Assembly (NCBI GenBank): GCA_001179505.1
Contig: CDMY01000850.1
Coordinates: 16,341 to 80,340 of the forward strand
Direction: 5' to 3'
Length of the DNA stretch: 64,000 bases
Source of the DNA: Vitrella brassicaformis
Lineage: Eukaryota; Sar; Vitrellaceae
The notes beneath the pieces are model-generated. The model ran no database searches, was not told the DNA's origin, and saw nothing but the letters and a program-made list of their open reading frames with translations. The position numbers and the translations under genes were made by a program. This document shows, in pieces, positions 30,903-44,080 of this stretch (the first letter of the stretch is position 1; each line of letters starts with the position of its first letter).

Positions 30903-33761
30903 ATGAGGGCGGCCATTCAACGGATCTGCACCGCTCCCCAAGTCAGCCGCATCCACGAGATCCGCTTCTACGCCTTCTTTGGTAATAATTTCACAACAAT
31001 CGTGCCCGTACACAACACAACACACACTCAGCAATGACAGTCAGACAATGTGTGTGTGTGTGTGTGCGTGTGTGAGCAGAGGATGTGTTGATAACGTTCT
31101 CCCTTCTCATCATGGCCATTGGCTTCTTGCTGGCAATGGAGGCGGACATGATTTACTGGCCCGTGTTCTACCTGGAGATGTTCGACAAGGACATCACCCG
31201 CAGCATGCTGCTGCCCGTCTACACGGGGCTGTGCATCCTCTCGCCCCTACTTGTCGCATGGATCCTTTGGGTAACCAAGGAAGAAGAAACGCTCACGAAC
31301 AAACAGATAGAGAGAGAGACCAATGCAATGTGCGTGTTATGGTGCGGTGCGCCTGTCAGATGAAAGTGGAGTCGAGTCCGCTGCGGCTGCGTGCGTTGTC
31401 TGCCCGCACAGCCGAGGTGCCCCGTCCCCACCGTGATGGCGTCCCCACCATGATCCCATGGCCAACGCGGGCACGGGTGCTCTACCTCTCTGCGGCGATC
31501 CCTATTCTCGGCTTCACAGTGACGATTGAGTACCTCTCCGGCTATGTCGACCCTTTCCGCATGAGCCGATTTGAGCTGTGCTGGCTGACCTGGGTGACGA
31601 ATGTGGTCATGATGCATTTGTCGGGGGTGCTGGTGGACCTCATCCCCAGCCGCATCGTCAAGAGGTACGAGTCAGCCTCGCCCCAGAGCTCCCTCCATTC
31701 CACCGACCCGGCATCAACGAGCCCCGATAGCGCACCCGATGAGCCCCCCAGCGCCCCTGTGTCTGTGGCCGTCGACCCAGTGGAGACCGAGACGCTCTGC
31801 TACCTTTTCCAAGTGCTGTGCATTATACCCAACAGCGCATTCATCGTAATGCTGATACCGCTTGCGAGCTACCCCGGCCTGATGGCGTGGCAGCGGCGGG
31901 ACTATGGCGTGCTGTTTGGCGTCAATGGCGAGGGCGAAGGTGGGGAGGGGGAGGGGCTGGTGGATGCCCGGCCTTATGTGGACATGATGCGCATCGTGGC
32001 TACCGACTCGCTGGCCTTCCTCGGCTTGACGCGGACGTCGACCCACGTGCTGCGGATAGCGGCTGATGTGATGAGGAAGACGATTCGGGGCAAGAACGCA
32101 CAGGCCTTCAAGAGGTGGTGTCTGCCCGAGCGCATCTACGGGTCTCGCGAGCTGTTCGCCCTCAACACCATCATGTTCGCCCACATGTGCATCTTCGCCC
32201 CACTGAACCCTTGGAACGCCTTTGTCGGTACGTCGAGTGAGGCGATGCGGCAACGGGTGTGGACTTGACTGACACATATGCGATCGATGTCATGTGGGTG
32301 TCATGTATTGTATTGTATGCAGCTGCTCTGTTCCTGATAACCCACAAGCTGATGCGCATGGTGCGCATTCGATTCCTGTACGCTGATGCAGAGGTGAGGG
32401 AGGGAGGGAGGGAGGGAGGGGGTCGGGAACCATTCACTCCCCTCTTGGCTGGGCTGAGTGTCCTCTCTTCTCCGACCTGCTGCAGGACACAGCCAGCCAT
32501 GACGATCGTGTGTTGCCGGTGGCCGTGGCGGCACTTAGCCCCTTCGCCGCCCTCTGCCATGTCTTCCTGCTCGCACCACTGGCACTCAGATACACACGTA
32601 CGCAAATCCATCATCATACCCAATCCATGCCATGCGATCGCTTCTCACCCTCATTTGATGTGTCCCGGTCTCTTCGTCACGTCAGTGACCGCCCTGACCG
32701 GGCTGGCGGTGACGGGGACGGTCGTCACTACGTGGGAGATCTGGCGGAAGCTCACGCAGCGGAGACTGATGCTGAGGTGCAAAGCCTTCGACAACGACGA
32801 GCCTTATGTGGAACCGCCGGCGCCCTCCAGCTGCACCCCCCTCGCGCACAACCAGCTCAATGACGACATGCTCGCACAGCATGAACAGCAACACCAACAA
32901 CAGCCAGACCAACGAGCTGATGATGATGCCCATGAGACGGGACAGGGAGGGGGAGAGGGGGAAGAGGCCCAAGGCGGCGCAACGAGCCCCGAGGACGGTG
33001 CGCAGGGTGGCGGTGCGGACGAGGCGACGCCGATGAACCGCAGCACCAGCCAGCTGGAGGTGGATCTGGGGGGCACGACGTCTGTTCCCGTGACGCGGTT
33101 TCGGCAGGACCTTGACGTGCAGATGGAGGCCATCTCGAGCAGAAGCGACCCTGCCGCTGCTGCTGCGGCTGCTGCTGTCGCTGACTTTGCGTATCAGATC
33201 GACATTCTGTCTCCGCCCTGCTCTCCCACACTGCCGATCGACCCATGGTTCCAGTCGATTCGGTCGCGGCCTCCTGACTGTCCTCCTTCAGCCCCACCAG
33301 CACCAGTTGCCCACTTTCCCGCCCCCATGTCGTTCGTCGCCCTCATGGACGGGGCAAGGCCGGGCTTCACTGAGGCCTACCCCAGCACCACGGGCGGCTC
33401 CAGCAGCAAGATGCAGCCGACATCCTGTGCGGACGAAGAAGAGGGCGATCGGCGCTCCAGCGACAGCACCCCGATGCAGCGGCCGCGCACCATTCGGCGG
33501 TCGTCACCCGAGCTGAGCCCCCCCTCTGACGCGCCGACGTCGGTGCTGTCGCCTTGTGCGTCGCCACACCCGTCTGTGCGTCGATCGGCCCCTGCTGTGC
33601 CGCCACTGGACCTGAGCAAGCTCATACGGCCCCCGGGAACCGTGGCGAGGCGACCGGGTGCCTTCCCCCCTGTGACGCTGATCAATATAGGCGGTGGGGT
33701 AATGTCGTCTCCATCTGTGGTGCGCTCGGACAGCGAGAGCACGCTGGGAGGCGGTGGGTAG
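30903..33761 (+). CDS. polytopic membrane protein with long cytosolic-type tail
   Basis: Six exons: 30903-30981, 31080-31270, 31360-32227, 32323-32393, 32486-32597, 32686-33761 (TAG). About eight hydrophobic segments are visible, e.g. LITFSLLIMAIGFLLAMEAD, PVYTGLCILSPLLVAWILW, VLYLSAAIPILGFTVTIEY, TWVTNVVMMHLSGVLVDLI, FQVLCIIPNSAFIVMLIPLA, LNTIMFAHMCIFAPLNPW, PVAVAALSPFAALCHVFLL and LTGLAVTGTVVTTWEIW. The C-terminal ~330 residues are disordered, rich in P, S, Q and acidic residues. Segment 6 and its surroundings vaguely recall the last helices of CSC1/TMEM63-type channels, but I see no diagnostic motif. Function unknown; a transporter or channel is possible. Confidence 0.72.
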
Positions 33762-34520
33762 GGAGGTAGGGGGCGGGGGGAGGAAGTGGTTTTGTCGGTG
33801 GGCGTTTTGTCGCCCGCTGTGTTATGGATGGGCGTGTTCTGTGGTGTGTGGTTGTTTTTGCTCCCTACTGTTGTTTGTGAGAGGAAGATTGATTGGTCTT
33901 CATTGTTGATGGACGGCTGTTGCTGCGAGCTGACAGGCTGCTGCACATGGTGTGACGGGCGTGGGTGGTGTGGTGGGCGGAGGGAAGCGACTTTCTTAAC
34001 CCATTTTCCCCAAAAGAACTGTTTCTCGCCCGCCTCACTGTGTGCACGGCGTGGATGGGTGGGTGCATGCTATGATTCGTACATGGTCTTTTTCATCGTT
34101 TTCCCCTTTCCTCGGTCCTTTTCTCTGAAGGAAGATTCCTTCATCCCTTCGAGTGAGTATTGTAGATCGACAGACCGACAGACAGACAGACCGAGAGACG
34201 GTAAGGCCTAGGCATGTGTCATTGATGTAACAATGTAAGGCAGGGATTGCGGCAAAGGCTGCATGGATGCATGAAATGGATGGTCCGATTGGCGCGATGA
34301 GATGTGTTATGTCCTGTCTGTGTCTGTGTCTGTGTGTGTACAGACGTCCCGTCCATGTGTGCGTGCACGAACGTTGCATCTATGGGGGCGGTTGGGTCTG
34401 TGGGTCTGTCGGTCTGTCTGTGTGGTGGCAAAAGAGACCTTCCATCGAACAGATGAACGCTTTTCCTCCCAGCAAGAAGAGAAGCACACAAGTCCGGAGA
34501 TCGCACACACCCCACATGCA
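33762..34520. other. intergenic between converging genes
   Basis: Short tandem repeats such as GACAGACAGACA (34172) and TGTGTCTG (34316). No supported gene; 3' UTRs of both neighbours are expected here. Confidence 0.45.
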
Positions 34521-37224
34521 TCATCGCACTTCGGCGGAGACGCCTCTCTGGACAACACGGGTTGGCTCGGCAACTCCTGCTGCTGCTACTGCCGAGCACT
34601 CATTTCCTCCCGTCTGTCTGGTCGGCGGCGCTGCCCTCTTCTTGTCTTGTCGCGATTTGTGGAAGCCCGCTGCGATCTGCTCGAGCGACTTGCCGGATGT
34701 CTCGGGCACACTGACGATGGTGAAGAGCAGCACCAGGAAGGTGAAACCACCGAACAGCAAGAACGTGCCTGCAGTGAATGAATGGGACAGCAGGCTCGTT
34801 GATGATGAGTTGTTTGGCTGGGCAGCTGTTCTGAGCCATCCCTTCCTCCCTCCCTGCCTCCCTGCCTCCCTGGCAAGTCAATAGGTACCTGCGATGGAGA
34901 GGGTGTTGAACAGTGTCTCGAATGTCGCCCCTGTGCAGAATGCCAGAGCCCAGAAGGCAACCACCACGATGCCCATCCCAAACCCCCTCAAGTGGGATGG
35001 CAGCACCTCCGACGCCACGACGTACATCAAACCCGCCCTGACAGCAAACAGCAGCCCAGCCAAGGGATAGACACATCCATCCATCCATCTGTCCATGTCT
35101 GCTTCCTGCGTGTCTCACCACCCGCCCACCCACCAACCCACCAGCATAGGTTCCAGAAGAACATGTATAGGAGCATGGCCACGACCGACACTGCTGCAGC
35201 ACTAGACCACGCGCCCGCCATGGCGAAGGCCGACGCAAACAGCAGGTGGCACATTAGCATGCCTGAGGAGAAACGAGCACAAGGATAGTACGGGGGCCCC
35301 TCCCTCCCTCCCTCCCTATGTCCCCTTGCACATCTATGTACCTGCTGTGCCTGCGATGAGGAGGGTCTTCCTGCCCAATTGGTCGACGGTGAGAAAGGTG
35401 ACAAACACGCCGATTGTCTGCACTAATCCAGGCATACATCCACAAGAGAAGGCAGGCAGGCAGGCCCACCTTGACAAGTCCAATGCCCACACCTGCGACA
35501 TACATAGATCAGCACGGGCACACCCACAAATCTCCACAAGGGAGCTCAGCAATTGGAGGCAGATAGATGCAGCCGAATCGTACCTGCGATGTAGCTGCTC
35601 CTCGCCGACACGCCTGCCAGCATCAATACGTCGGTCGAGTACGGCAGCACCGCGGGCGCCCCAGTCATATTCTGAGACCACACAAACAAACAAACAGCAT
35701 TCCTGCCATCTGTGCGAAGGGGACCCCCTGTCCGCGTTTTCCTGACTGACATTCGCAGCGGCACATCCGACAGCGATGGCAAGCTCCGTCCTGTGACGCC
35801 GCAACTGACGCCCCAGCCTACACACAGACATAGACACGCCACGCCCAGTTCTGCTGGTTAACCGGCACGGTGAATGTCTCACATACGTGACTTGGAGCAT
35901 CGCCCCCACATTGTCCATTTCCCCCTGACCATCGCCTTGATCGCCCTTCGTCAAGGGAGTCGCCTCGCCTACTGCTGCTGCTTCTGTCGGCTGCTGCTGC
36001 TGCTGCTGCTCTTGCTCCTCCTTCTGCTGCGGTGAATGCTGTTTGCTGGCTTCAAAGGGGTCGGGAAAGACGTGTGAGAAGTCGAATGTGCCCATTCGCG
36101 ACTGAAGGCTGCCCCGGCGCGTGAGGGCCTCTGCGCGTCGCTTCTCGCGGATCATGGCGTGCAGCTGTGTGTCGATGTCCTCCTGAGCTGCCCCCAGCTT
36201 GAGCATGGTCTCCTTGGCGACGTCGACACGACCCTGGATGACTAACCTGCACACAAGAAAACGCAGACGACTGACTCATGGAGGATTCTTGCGTTGGCGT
36301 GACGTTGGCTGCCTGACCATCGCGGGCTCTCAGGCAGCAGGATCAGCCCAATCGCCTGATGTGTCGAGAAGACAGGAGGCCAATGCACCCCCTGGACACG
36401 TATACATCATGGCATACCCCCACCCACACACCATACCTGCAGGAGTCCGGCAATGGCCACCGCCCCGAGCAGTACCCGCCAGTAGGGGGCCGGGTCGGTC
36501 AGCATCGCCGCCACACCGAAGCTACACATCACTCCCAAACACTGGCAAATTTCCTGATTGATTGCGACAAACGAATGTACAGCCAGCCCGCCGTGGACAA
36601 AGACAGTCTTCTCTGCACCTCACTCACCTGGCAGAGAACAAGCTGCCCTCTCTCCCTCTCGGGCGCTATCTCGGCCACATAAGTCGAAAAGGTCACCATA
36701 CCGATACCCACACCCACGCCAACCTGACAAGGCACATAGAAAGAGGTGTCCTGCCGAGTCCCCGAGCACCGCCACTTTCCATCCCTCCCTCTCTACACCC
36801 ACTGACAATGAATCTTCCGGCCAGGAGGATCCAGTACCGCTGCGCCACCGCCATGAGCACTGCAGCAATCACGATGCAGCCATCAGATATGCCCATCGAC
36901 ACCACGCGGCTCATATCCTTGGCCAGAGATCCCGCGAACAGGGCGCCAACCACTGCTCCCGGCGCAGGCAGGGCGACCATGAGCTGTTTCTCGAAGCACG
37001 AGAAGGCGCCGCCGCACAGATTGAACTCAAGCCGAACCGGCTCCAGGATGATGGCAACCACCGACAGATCATAGCCCAGCAGCAGACCTGCAGGCCGCAG
37101 CGGAAGACAGAGGGAAAGAGAATCTGGGAATGAGGTCCGTTTCTTTGTGCAGATAGCCGTGCCAACCTGTCAGGGCGGTGAACCCGACCACAAAGTACAG
37201 CAGTAAGGGCTTGTTATCTGCCAT
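34521..37224 (-). CDS. MFS sugar-type transporter
   Basis: Thirteen exons with consistent phases: 37224-37167, 37087-36807, 36723-36628, 36553-36437, 36355-36318, 36246-35887, 35817-35751, 35671-35584, 35492-35470, 35417-35342, 35262-35142, 35037-34889, 34768-34521 (TGA). Sugar-porter signatures are present: LLLGYDLSVVA in TM1, YVAEIAPERERGQLVL, LILLPESPRWLV before the central loop, VDQLGRKTLLIAGTAG after TM8, ASEVLPSHLRGFGMG and VPETSGKSLEQIA after TM12. The central loop carries a poly-Gln tract (EEQEQQQQQQP). Sequence pattern fits the SLC2/GLUT and inositol-proton symporter branch; the substrate is not predictable. Exon 9 is only 23 nt but fits in phase. Divergent from the small gene at 37461. 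Confidence 0.87.
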
Positions 37225-37460
37225 CTCTGTTGGGCGTTTACGCGAGCTTAGGGGAGCGCGACCACTGGTCTAGGGTAGAACCGAAAAGTGAACCGAAAAG
37301 TCGAGAAAGAGCGTTAGCGAGGTCTCGCTCTCGTCCCTCGAAGGCAGCACCAGCCTCGCGGTATCACTTCAGCGTCCCTGCAGCTCTCCGTCTCACAGCC
37401 AGGTCACCCCCTGCATCTCTCGTGACTCTCCCTCCCCTCACAGCCCAGCACAGCATCAAG

Positions 37461-38258
37461 ATGTCGGCCACGGCGAAGCAGTCGAAGGTCAAGAACATGT
37501 TCCCGGTGAGCTGGCAGCGAGGGGGGGATGCTGCACGCACAGATCTGGCAGGAGGTGTCTCACATGGAGTATGTCCCTGTGTGTGGTGCTGTGCTGTGCT
37601 GTGATGCGGGTCGGTGTGTTGCAGCCCAACCGTCGCTGTATGTTCAAGGAGCCGACAGAGCTGCAGCACGCTCGCGGCGGCCGCAGCCGCATCTTCAACC
37701 CCGGCGACAAGGTCCGCCTCTACGGATGCGCAAACCACACCAAATGGCTCAGTAAGCACACACACGCACACACACACACACACAGGACAGACAGCAGACA
37801 CCACTGACCTGTCTCTATCTGTCTGTCGCGCTGCGCTGTGTGCGTGTTGTGGCCTGGCCACCAACCACATCCCACCAGTCGACACGGCGGACGAGGAGCA
37901 CTTCTACGTGAATGTCGAGTGGAAGGACGACGGCACGCTCAAGGAGCTCGAGTCCAAGGACAAGTTCTGGGACGAGGAGACCGCCGCTGAGGCTGAGGAG
38001 GTGCAGACCACAGCACCGCCTGCCCCCGCTGCCGTCCCTGCCGCTGCTCCCGCCGTCGTGTCCGCCGCCAACGCATCCGCCGGATCGGACAACACGTCGG
38101 AGGAACAGAAACGTAAGCCACGCAATTGACTGACGCGATTGGCTCGAGTGGCAAACGTGTATTGTATTGGATTGGATTGGCGTGTGTGTTGTGCGCAATG
38201 ACATGCAGGTTCGTGGTCGTCTGCCGTGGCCAAGGAGCCCGTCGCAGCCAGCAACTAG
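37461..38258 (+). CDS. small protein with SH3-like segment and Ala/Pro tail
   Basis: Four exons: 37461-37505, 37625-37751, 37879-38112, 38209-38258 (TAG), about 151 residues. The conserved-looking core reads NRRCMFKEPTELQHARGGRS, FNPGDKVRLYGCANHTKWL and DTADEEHFYVNVEWKDDG, compatible with a small beta-barrel. An acidic, Ala/Pro-rich C-terminus follows. Splice sites and phases are good. No family recognised. Confidence 0.6.
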
Positions 38259-40331
38259 GCTGGCTGTCCTCATGAGCGTGTCCGTCGTCTTTTTTGCGCT
38301 GGTGGCGAGGGCAGCCGAGGCCGGCGTGAGGCGAGCATGGTGGCTCGTGTCTGTCTGCCTTGCGCATGCCATGCCGGCCTCGTGCACTTATGTTATGCTG
38401 TGCGTGGATGGCTGCCTGCCTGCCTGCGTGCGTGAGAGTATGCATGTTTGTCAATAGTACAGGTGCGGTGTGTGTGCGTGTGTCGGTTCGGTGAGGGGTG
38501 GGGTGGGCGGAGCGAGAGAGACGTCTGTGTACCTGCTTGTGTTGTGTGTGTGGGNNNNNNNNNNNNNNNNNNNNNNNNNNNNNNNNNNNNNNNNNNNNNN
38601 NNNNNNNNNNNNNNNNNNNNNNNNNNNNNNNNNNNNNNNNNNNNNNNNNNNNNNNNNNNNNNNNNNNNNNNNNNNNNNNNNNNNNNNNNNNNNNNNNNNN
38701 NNNNNNNNNNNNNNNNNNNNNNNNNNNNNNNNNNNNNNNNNNNNNNNNNNNNNNNNNNNNNNNNNNNNNNNNNNNNNNNNNNNNNNNNNNNNNNNNNNNN
38801 NNNNNNNNNNNNNNNNNNNNNNNNNNNNNNNNNNNNNNNNNNNNNNNNNNNNNNCTTGGATGGGCGGTGGTCTGAGTGTCCTCCTTCTCAGCTCAGCTCA
38901 GTTCGGCCAGACCGGCTGGCTGGCTGGGTCAGTCAGTATAGCCGTGTTGACTGCAGACAGGTGAATGCTTTGACTCACATCGACCGAATCGAACCGATAC
39001 AACAGCTGCCTGCTCACACCCACATCCACGCCTACCTGCCTGGCTTGTCTGCTTCTCTCTCTCACTCTCTGTCCTGTCCCGTCCTGAGTGGGTGAATTAA
39101 GGTACCCCTCTCTCTCTCTCTGAGTGTGCGTGCGTGTGCGTGTCTATCTTTATCTCTCCCTGTGTTTCTGTTCCTGGCTCTGTCGCAGAGAGCGCCCCAG
39201 TACCATGACAGACAGACAGACAGACAGTCAGACAGACAGCCTGTCTGTTGGGCAGCCTGCCAGCCTGCCAGCCTTAGGCCGCTTCATCTCATCTCGGTAG
39301 TGGTTTTTGTGTCGTCAAGTTTTCCTTCTAGTGAACCCCTCACAGTCTACATCACACCTGCTGCCTCTCTGCCTTTTGTGTGCCGGAGATGACGGACGCT
39401 TCGATATATGTCAGCAGCAGTATCGGCGAGCACGGCAGTCCTCCGCGTTTGACTCCGAAGCTGGTGCTGGTGTGGACCTGAGCGTCCGTCATTCATCGGC
39501 ACACTGGGAGGTGCAAGACAGAGAGAGGCAGAGCAGAGCAGAACAGACAGACAGACAGCTGCCTGCCTGTGTTCGTACGAGTGGATTCGGACTCACGTGA
39601 TGTCCAATGGTTTTGGCGTCTCAATGGCGGCTTCTCGGGGCGGACGCGCGGATGTCAAGAAGGCGATCTGGTAGAACAGATGCCTTCGTTGCGTCCGGGT
39701 GGCGGCATCATTGAGGAGTGGCCGGTGAGACGCTAGATCCTTTTGTGACGTCAGGTCCGCATGGAGGCAGATACAGGCAGGTGGTGCAGGTGGGTGGTAG
39801 GGGATGCGAGTAAAGGAGCGGACGGATGGGTCTGTGACGTGTCTGTCATTCCGTGTCCAGTGTTGTGAGCTGCCCTCGCCACACACGTATATGCATGCCC
39901 CAGTGGTGGGTGAGTGAGGTGAGTGGACTCTGCTCTGCTCTGCCCCTGCCCTGCCCTGCCGCACACACGGGCTTCCTGCCTGATTGCCAAACGCCTGGCT
40001 GGAGGCCGTGTGGTGTGTGGGTGGCTGGACAGATGGATGGATGGACCCAGCTCGATGACCCATCTCCGTTAAGAGTATTAGGTGTATTTCAGTAACCCTC
40101 GCACTGAGTGGGCCGGCAAACTCATCCCATCCCATCCCAGTCTGTATACAGGTCTACACTCTTGCAACTCACTCGTCAAGAGCTGCGTGGGTGTGGCAGC
40201 TGCGACAAGCACCAGACGGTCACCGACGGCAAGACACACTGCAACGCATCCTCGCCCTCATACACTCGCTGATCGATCGTGTCACATTTCACAGCAACCT
40301 TGACTTCACTGCTCGCGGGCCGCTGCTGCTG
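38259..40331. other. non-coding stretch with assembly gap
   Basis: Apart from the 300 N at 38555-38854 this holds GCCTGCCTGC, CTCTCT, GACAGACA and other simple repeats. A short plus frame from the ATG at 39389 lacks splice support. No gene is called. Confidence 0.5.
38555..38854. other. 300-nt assembly gap (N)
   Basis: Exactly 300 ambiguous bases, a round number suggesting an estimated scaffold gap. Any reading frame crossing it is meaningless. Confidence 0.95.
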
Positions 40332-41962
40332 CTATGCTGCTGCAGCACTCCCTGCTGGCCCGTGCCCACCATCAGCCGCCTGGCTGTCAGCCGCCGATAC
40401 ACTGCTGCCCTCTGCCTCTTGCTGCTGCTGCTGCTGCTCTTCCTTGTGCCTGTCCATGACAAGCTGCAGCGCCTCGCGCATCCTCATGGTGGTGTTGTGG
40501 TCCTCACCAAACACCTCTATTGCACTCTCGATACCCTTCAGACACACACCACATACCACACACCATGACATGGCATGACATGGCATGGGGGCGCCGTGCA
40601 CTGTGTGAGAAGGCTCCCCACCCGTGTGAGTGATATCTTGGCGAGCAGGTTCTGGGCCCTCTCGGCGTAGGCAAGACCTGAAGCGACATGTATGACACGG
40701 CGAGGAACGGACGGACAAAAGGCCAGCCACATCTCTCTGCGTGTGCCGTCAGTGCGTGCGTGTCTGTGTGTATGTGTGTATACCATACCCAGGTTGTAGT
40801 ATCCGATTGCGATGTAGGGGGTGTTGGGGTTGCCATCTGTGAGCTGGTAGAGGATCAGCAGCGCCTCCTCATAGTCCTCGATGGCCTTGCCCGGCGCCCC
40901 CAGCTCCTGGTACACCGCACCACGCGCATTCAGCACCTCCGGCAGCGTCGGACACATCGGCCCGCCCAACTCCTTCCTGAATGAATGGCTCAACCACACA
41001 ACACACACACACCATGACGAGAGAAGCGGTGAGCACCTGACCGCTTCATTCCTCGGTCGGTCAGTTGGTTTGTCGGCTGTTTACATGGTGGTGTAAGCCT
41101 TTTCGAGCCACTCGAGCGCCTCGTTGGGGTCGCCCTTGTCTCGGTGTGCGAGGCCGATCATGCTGTAGCACTTGGCGAGGGGGAGGGTCTCGACGTGCTC
41201 GCCCGCTATCCTCTGGTACACCTTCATGGCACGGGTGTACATCGTGATGGCGCGCTCGTGGTTGGTGTTCTGGTGGTAACTCATACCAAGGTCCAAATAC
41301 TGATCTGCAGAGGTGGACCACACCACAAACCAACACACAACACACTCTGGTGGGAGTCGGGTCGTCAGTCATTCTCCCCAGTGAGTGAGTGTGTTGCAGT
41401 ACGAACCAACTACCGTACCGGCGAGTTTGGGGTCATCCATGGCGCAGACGGTGAGGAGTATCTTCATGTGCTGCTCCATGTCGGCGATGATGGCCCGCAT
41501 CTTGGCCTTGCTGCTCACGTACCCCAGGTTGATGTAGGTGTCCGACTGGGGCAAAAACTCCATCTCCTGAGGCACCTTCCTGAACAAATCAGACGACTCC
41601 GACTCGGCAGCGCCGCCCTCATCATTGACAACACCCGGCTCATCCTCGTTCTCCTTCCCGCTGCCCTCTGCATCTTGGTGCTGCTGACGTGGGCTCGCCC
41701 TGACGTCCACAGGCTCTGCTGCTGAAGCGCTATCTGTTGATGCTCTCGCATCTGCCTGTTCTGATGGGTGTGGCTGCTGTGGCTGCTGTGATGACAGCGA
41801 TGACGAGAAGGATCTGGGCTGCATCTGCATCAAACATCCCAGGTGTGGCTGCCGCTGCCTCGACAGTCTGTGCCGCACCAGGCAAGGCGGCGGGTTGGGA
41901 ACGAAGCAGGGGAGCAAGCGCGATGACACGAGGGATCTTCGCATCACGTTGTGCAACTCCAT
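40332..41962 (-). CDS. TPR protein, kinesin-light-chain-like, probable mitochondrial leader
   Basis: Five exons: 41962-41419, 41304-41085, 40976-40789, 40677-40622, 40535-40332 (TAG). Start ATG 41962. The first ~50 residues are rich in R, S, H, L, P and Q with no acidic residue (MRRSLVSSRLLPCFVPNPPP), like a mitochondrial presequence. An acidic linker follows. TPR units of the KLC/nephrocystin type come next: DTYINLGYVSSKAKMRAI, LDLGMSYHQNTNHERAITMY, YSMIGLAHRDKGDPNEALEW, EVLNARGAVYQELGAPGKAI, GYYNLGLAYAERAQNLLAK. The C-terminus has a poly-Gln/Ala tail. It should act as a scaffold for protein contacts; partner unknown. Confidence 0.75.
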
Positions 41963-42037
41963 CAATCTTTGCTCGGGAGAGGGTTTCGCGGCAGGGTTTC
42001 GCCGCGAGCTTAGCTGCTGAGGAGGGATCGGTCAGAC

Positions 42038-43654
42038 ATGGAGACTGGCTCTGCGGTTGTGGTAGAAGAATCAGGCATTCAGCTTCGGGCATCGCCTCTC
42101 ACCTTCGGCCTGCAGCAGCTGCAGCAGGTGAGATGGATGGATGACAGGCCATACACAAACACGACACGACATCAGGGATGCCATCCATCATCTGTGTTCT
42201 CCCTCCCCTCCCCAGCTGTTCAGTGGGGAGTGTCCGCTTGAGGCGATTGATGACGCGCTGGTGCGTCATGGTGGCGACGTGGAGAAGGCCACCGAGGACT
42301 TGTGTGTGATCATCGAGAGCCTGGCTGAGGGCAAGAGCGGTGCGCAGCCACAGTCCCATGACGCAGAAGAGCAGCAAGAAAAGCCGGAGCCTCCTCCTCA
42401 TCCTCCTGCTGCTGGGCCGAGCGATGCCGATGAGCTCCTAGCCCGACAGCTGCAGGACTACGAGTGAGGAGGAAAGGAAGCAAACGCACACACGTGACGT
42501 GCTTTATCTATCAGTCAGTCGTGGTGGCCAAACTCTTGTCTGTCTTCCTTTCGTCCTTTCCCTGGTGTGTTCATTCAGGGACAGCCGTGCCGCCCAAGCC
42601 GTCGAGGCTGCGAGGAGGCAGGCGGCACAGCCCAGCGGCAGCAGCGGTGGCGGCGGAGGCGGTCCTGGCATCTTCCCTCTGCCCAATCTGGGAATACGCA
42701 AGCCGCAGTCGTCGTCGTCGCAGCCCCTGGCAGCTGCTGCTGCTGCTGCTGGTGCTGGTGGAGAAGGGTGGGGCCAGCCAAGGCCGAAGGGCCAGCTTGC
42801 GGCAGAGAAGATGAAAGGTCAGGAGGGAGGACACAGAGAAGCAGACACTTCGAAGGCGAAGGGAGGAAGACTCACAGGCATGTGTTGCGTTGTGTTGCGT
42901 GTTGCGTTCAGAGATCAGAGAAAAGATGGGTGACGGCATGAACCGCCTGTTTCGCCGCGGCAAGAAGGCCCCCGAGCCACGGGGGGCGTATGGCCCGAAT
43001 CTGCAAGACGAGGGCAGCATCAGCTTTGGGATATCCACAGGCAGGGGGTGGGGAGGCGGCACATTCAACAGGGCAGGCGAGCCGGGGGAGGTCGAGCCGC
43101 TCACCGAGGCCGATGTCATGGTGGACAGCGTCATGCAAGGTCGGTGGGCGGGACGGACCGATGGACCGATGGATGGATGGATGGATGGTGTGTGCTGTGC
43201 AGATGCCGGATACACAAACTCTTACGTACCGACGACTGCTGAGGTGAGTGAGTGAGCAACGCAGCCACGCAGCCGATGGATGCGATGCATTTCTTTGTGG
43301 TCATCCCATCCAATGTGTGTCTAATCTGCGCATTGTTTTGCTTTGCAGGCGGCCCCAAGTGAGACCCCCCCACCCACTCAGCAGAGTTCTGCCTCGAGCG
43401 CACCGAGGACGGAAGGCGGCGACCACTCACCATACAAAGTGCAGTACAAACCGCCGGCAAACGGCGACAACGGTACACCCACACGGCCCTCGCAAACCGA
43501 CAGGACACACACAAGTTGACCCTCACACGCATGTCCTTATGTCATGTCAGCATTCGGTACGCCGGCTGCGTCCGAGTCGGTGGATCTCCTAGGCCTGGAT
43601 GGCCAGACGACCACACAGCAGAGCGGCTCTGCTGACGGGGCCACCGAGATCTAA
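42038..43654 (+). CDS. UBA/CUE-like protein with low-complexity tail
   Basis: Seven exons: 42038-42127, 42216-42463, 42579-42817, 42912-43139, 43203-43243, 43349-43472, 43551-43654 (TAA). Near the N-terminus LFSGECPLEAIDDALVRHGG and DVEKATEDLCVIIES fit a three-helix UBA/CUE ubiquitin-binding fold. A helix with DELLARQLQDYE then AVEAARRQAAQ follows. The rest is Gly/Ser/Pro rich with EIREKMGDGMNRLFRRGKK and YTNSYVPTTAEAAP, ending in an acidic SESVDLLGLDG motif reminiscent of clathrin-box or adaptor-tail peptides. An endocytic or ubiquitin-adaptor role is a guess. Start codons of this gene and the TPR gene are 76 nt apart. Confidence 0.7.
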
Positions 43655-44080
43655 CCATGTCTGAGGGTTCTGCAACCGGTGATGCGGTTGTGTTGTTTTT
43701 CTACTACCAGCTGCTCGGCTCTTGCACATGTGTAACGTTGTCTAACCGGCCCGCGAATGGGCATGCGTGAAGATGATGATTCGAGTGATGGCCTTTTGTT
43801 CGCGCATTGGATGGATGGATGGATGGATCGATGACGATTGTCGTGTGTTGACGACAGAGTGTGGACGCGACCAAACGGTATTTCTGTATGGAAGTCGAAT
43901 TGAGTTTCGTGGATAAAGCGGGCAACGAACGCACAGATGTCCAGTCCACCAATGGTCACCATTGGAAGAATCAATAATCACAGAGTCCGGTCGCTCTCCC
44001 ATATCGATCACGTATGCACACGTCCCACCGACTACACACACGGCAGGCAGGCAGGTAGGCAGCCCCGCGGCAGACCGGGC
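43655..44080. other. intergenic between converging genes
   Basis: Contains a GGAT tandem repeat (43808-43832) and a GGCA array (44042-44062). Nothing else. Confidence 0.45.

Noticed and set aside
38448-39095. Plus-strand open frame of over 200 codons
   Set aside because: It exists only because 300 N bases are read as open.
39593-40135. Minus-strand 180-codon frame
   Set aside because: Composition is random-like, it has no recognisable motif, and it overlaps GGCAGG/GTGG repeats.
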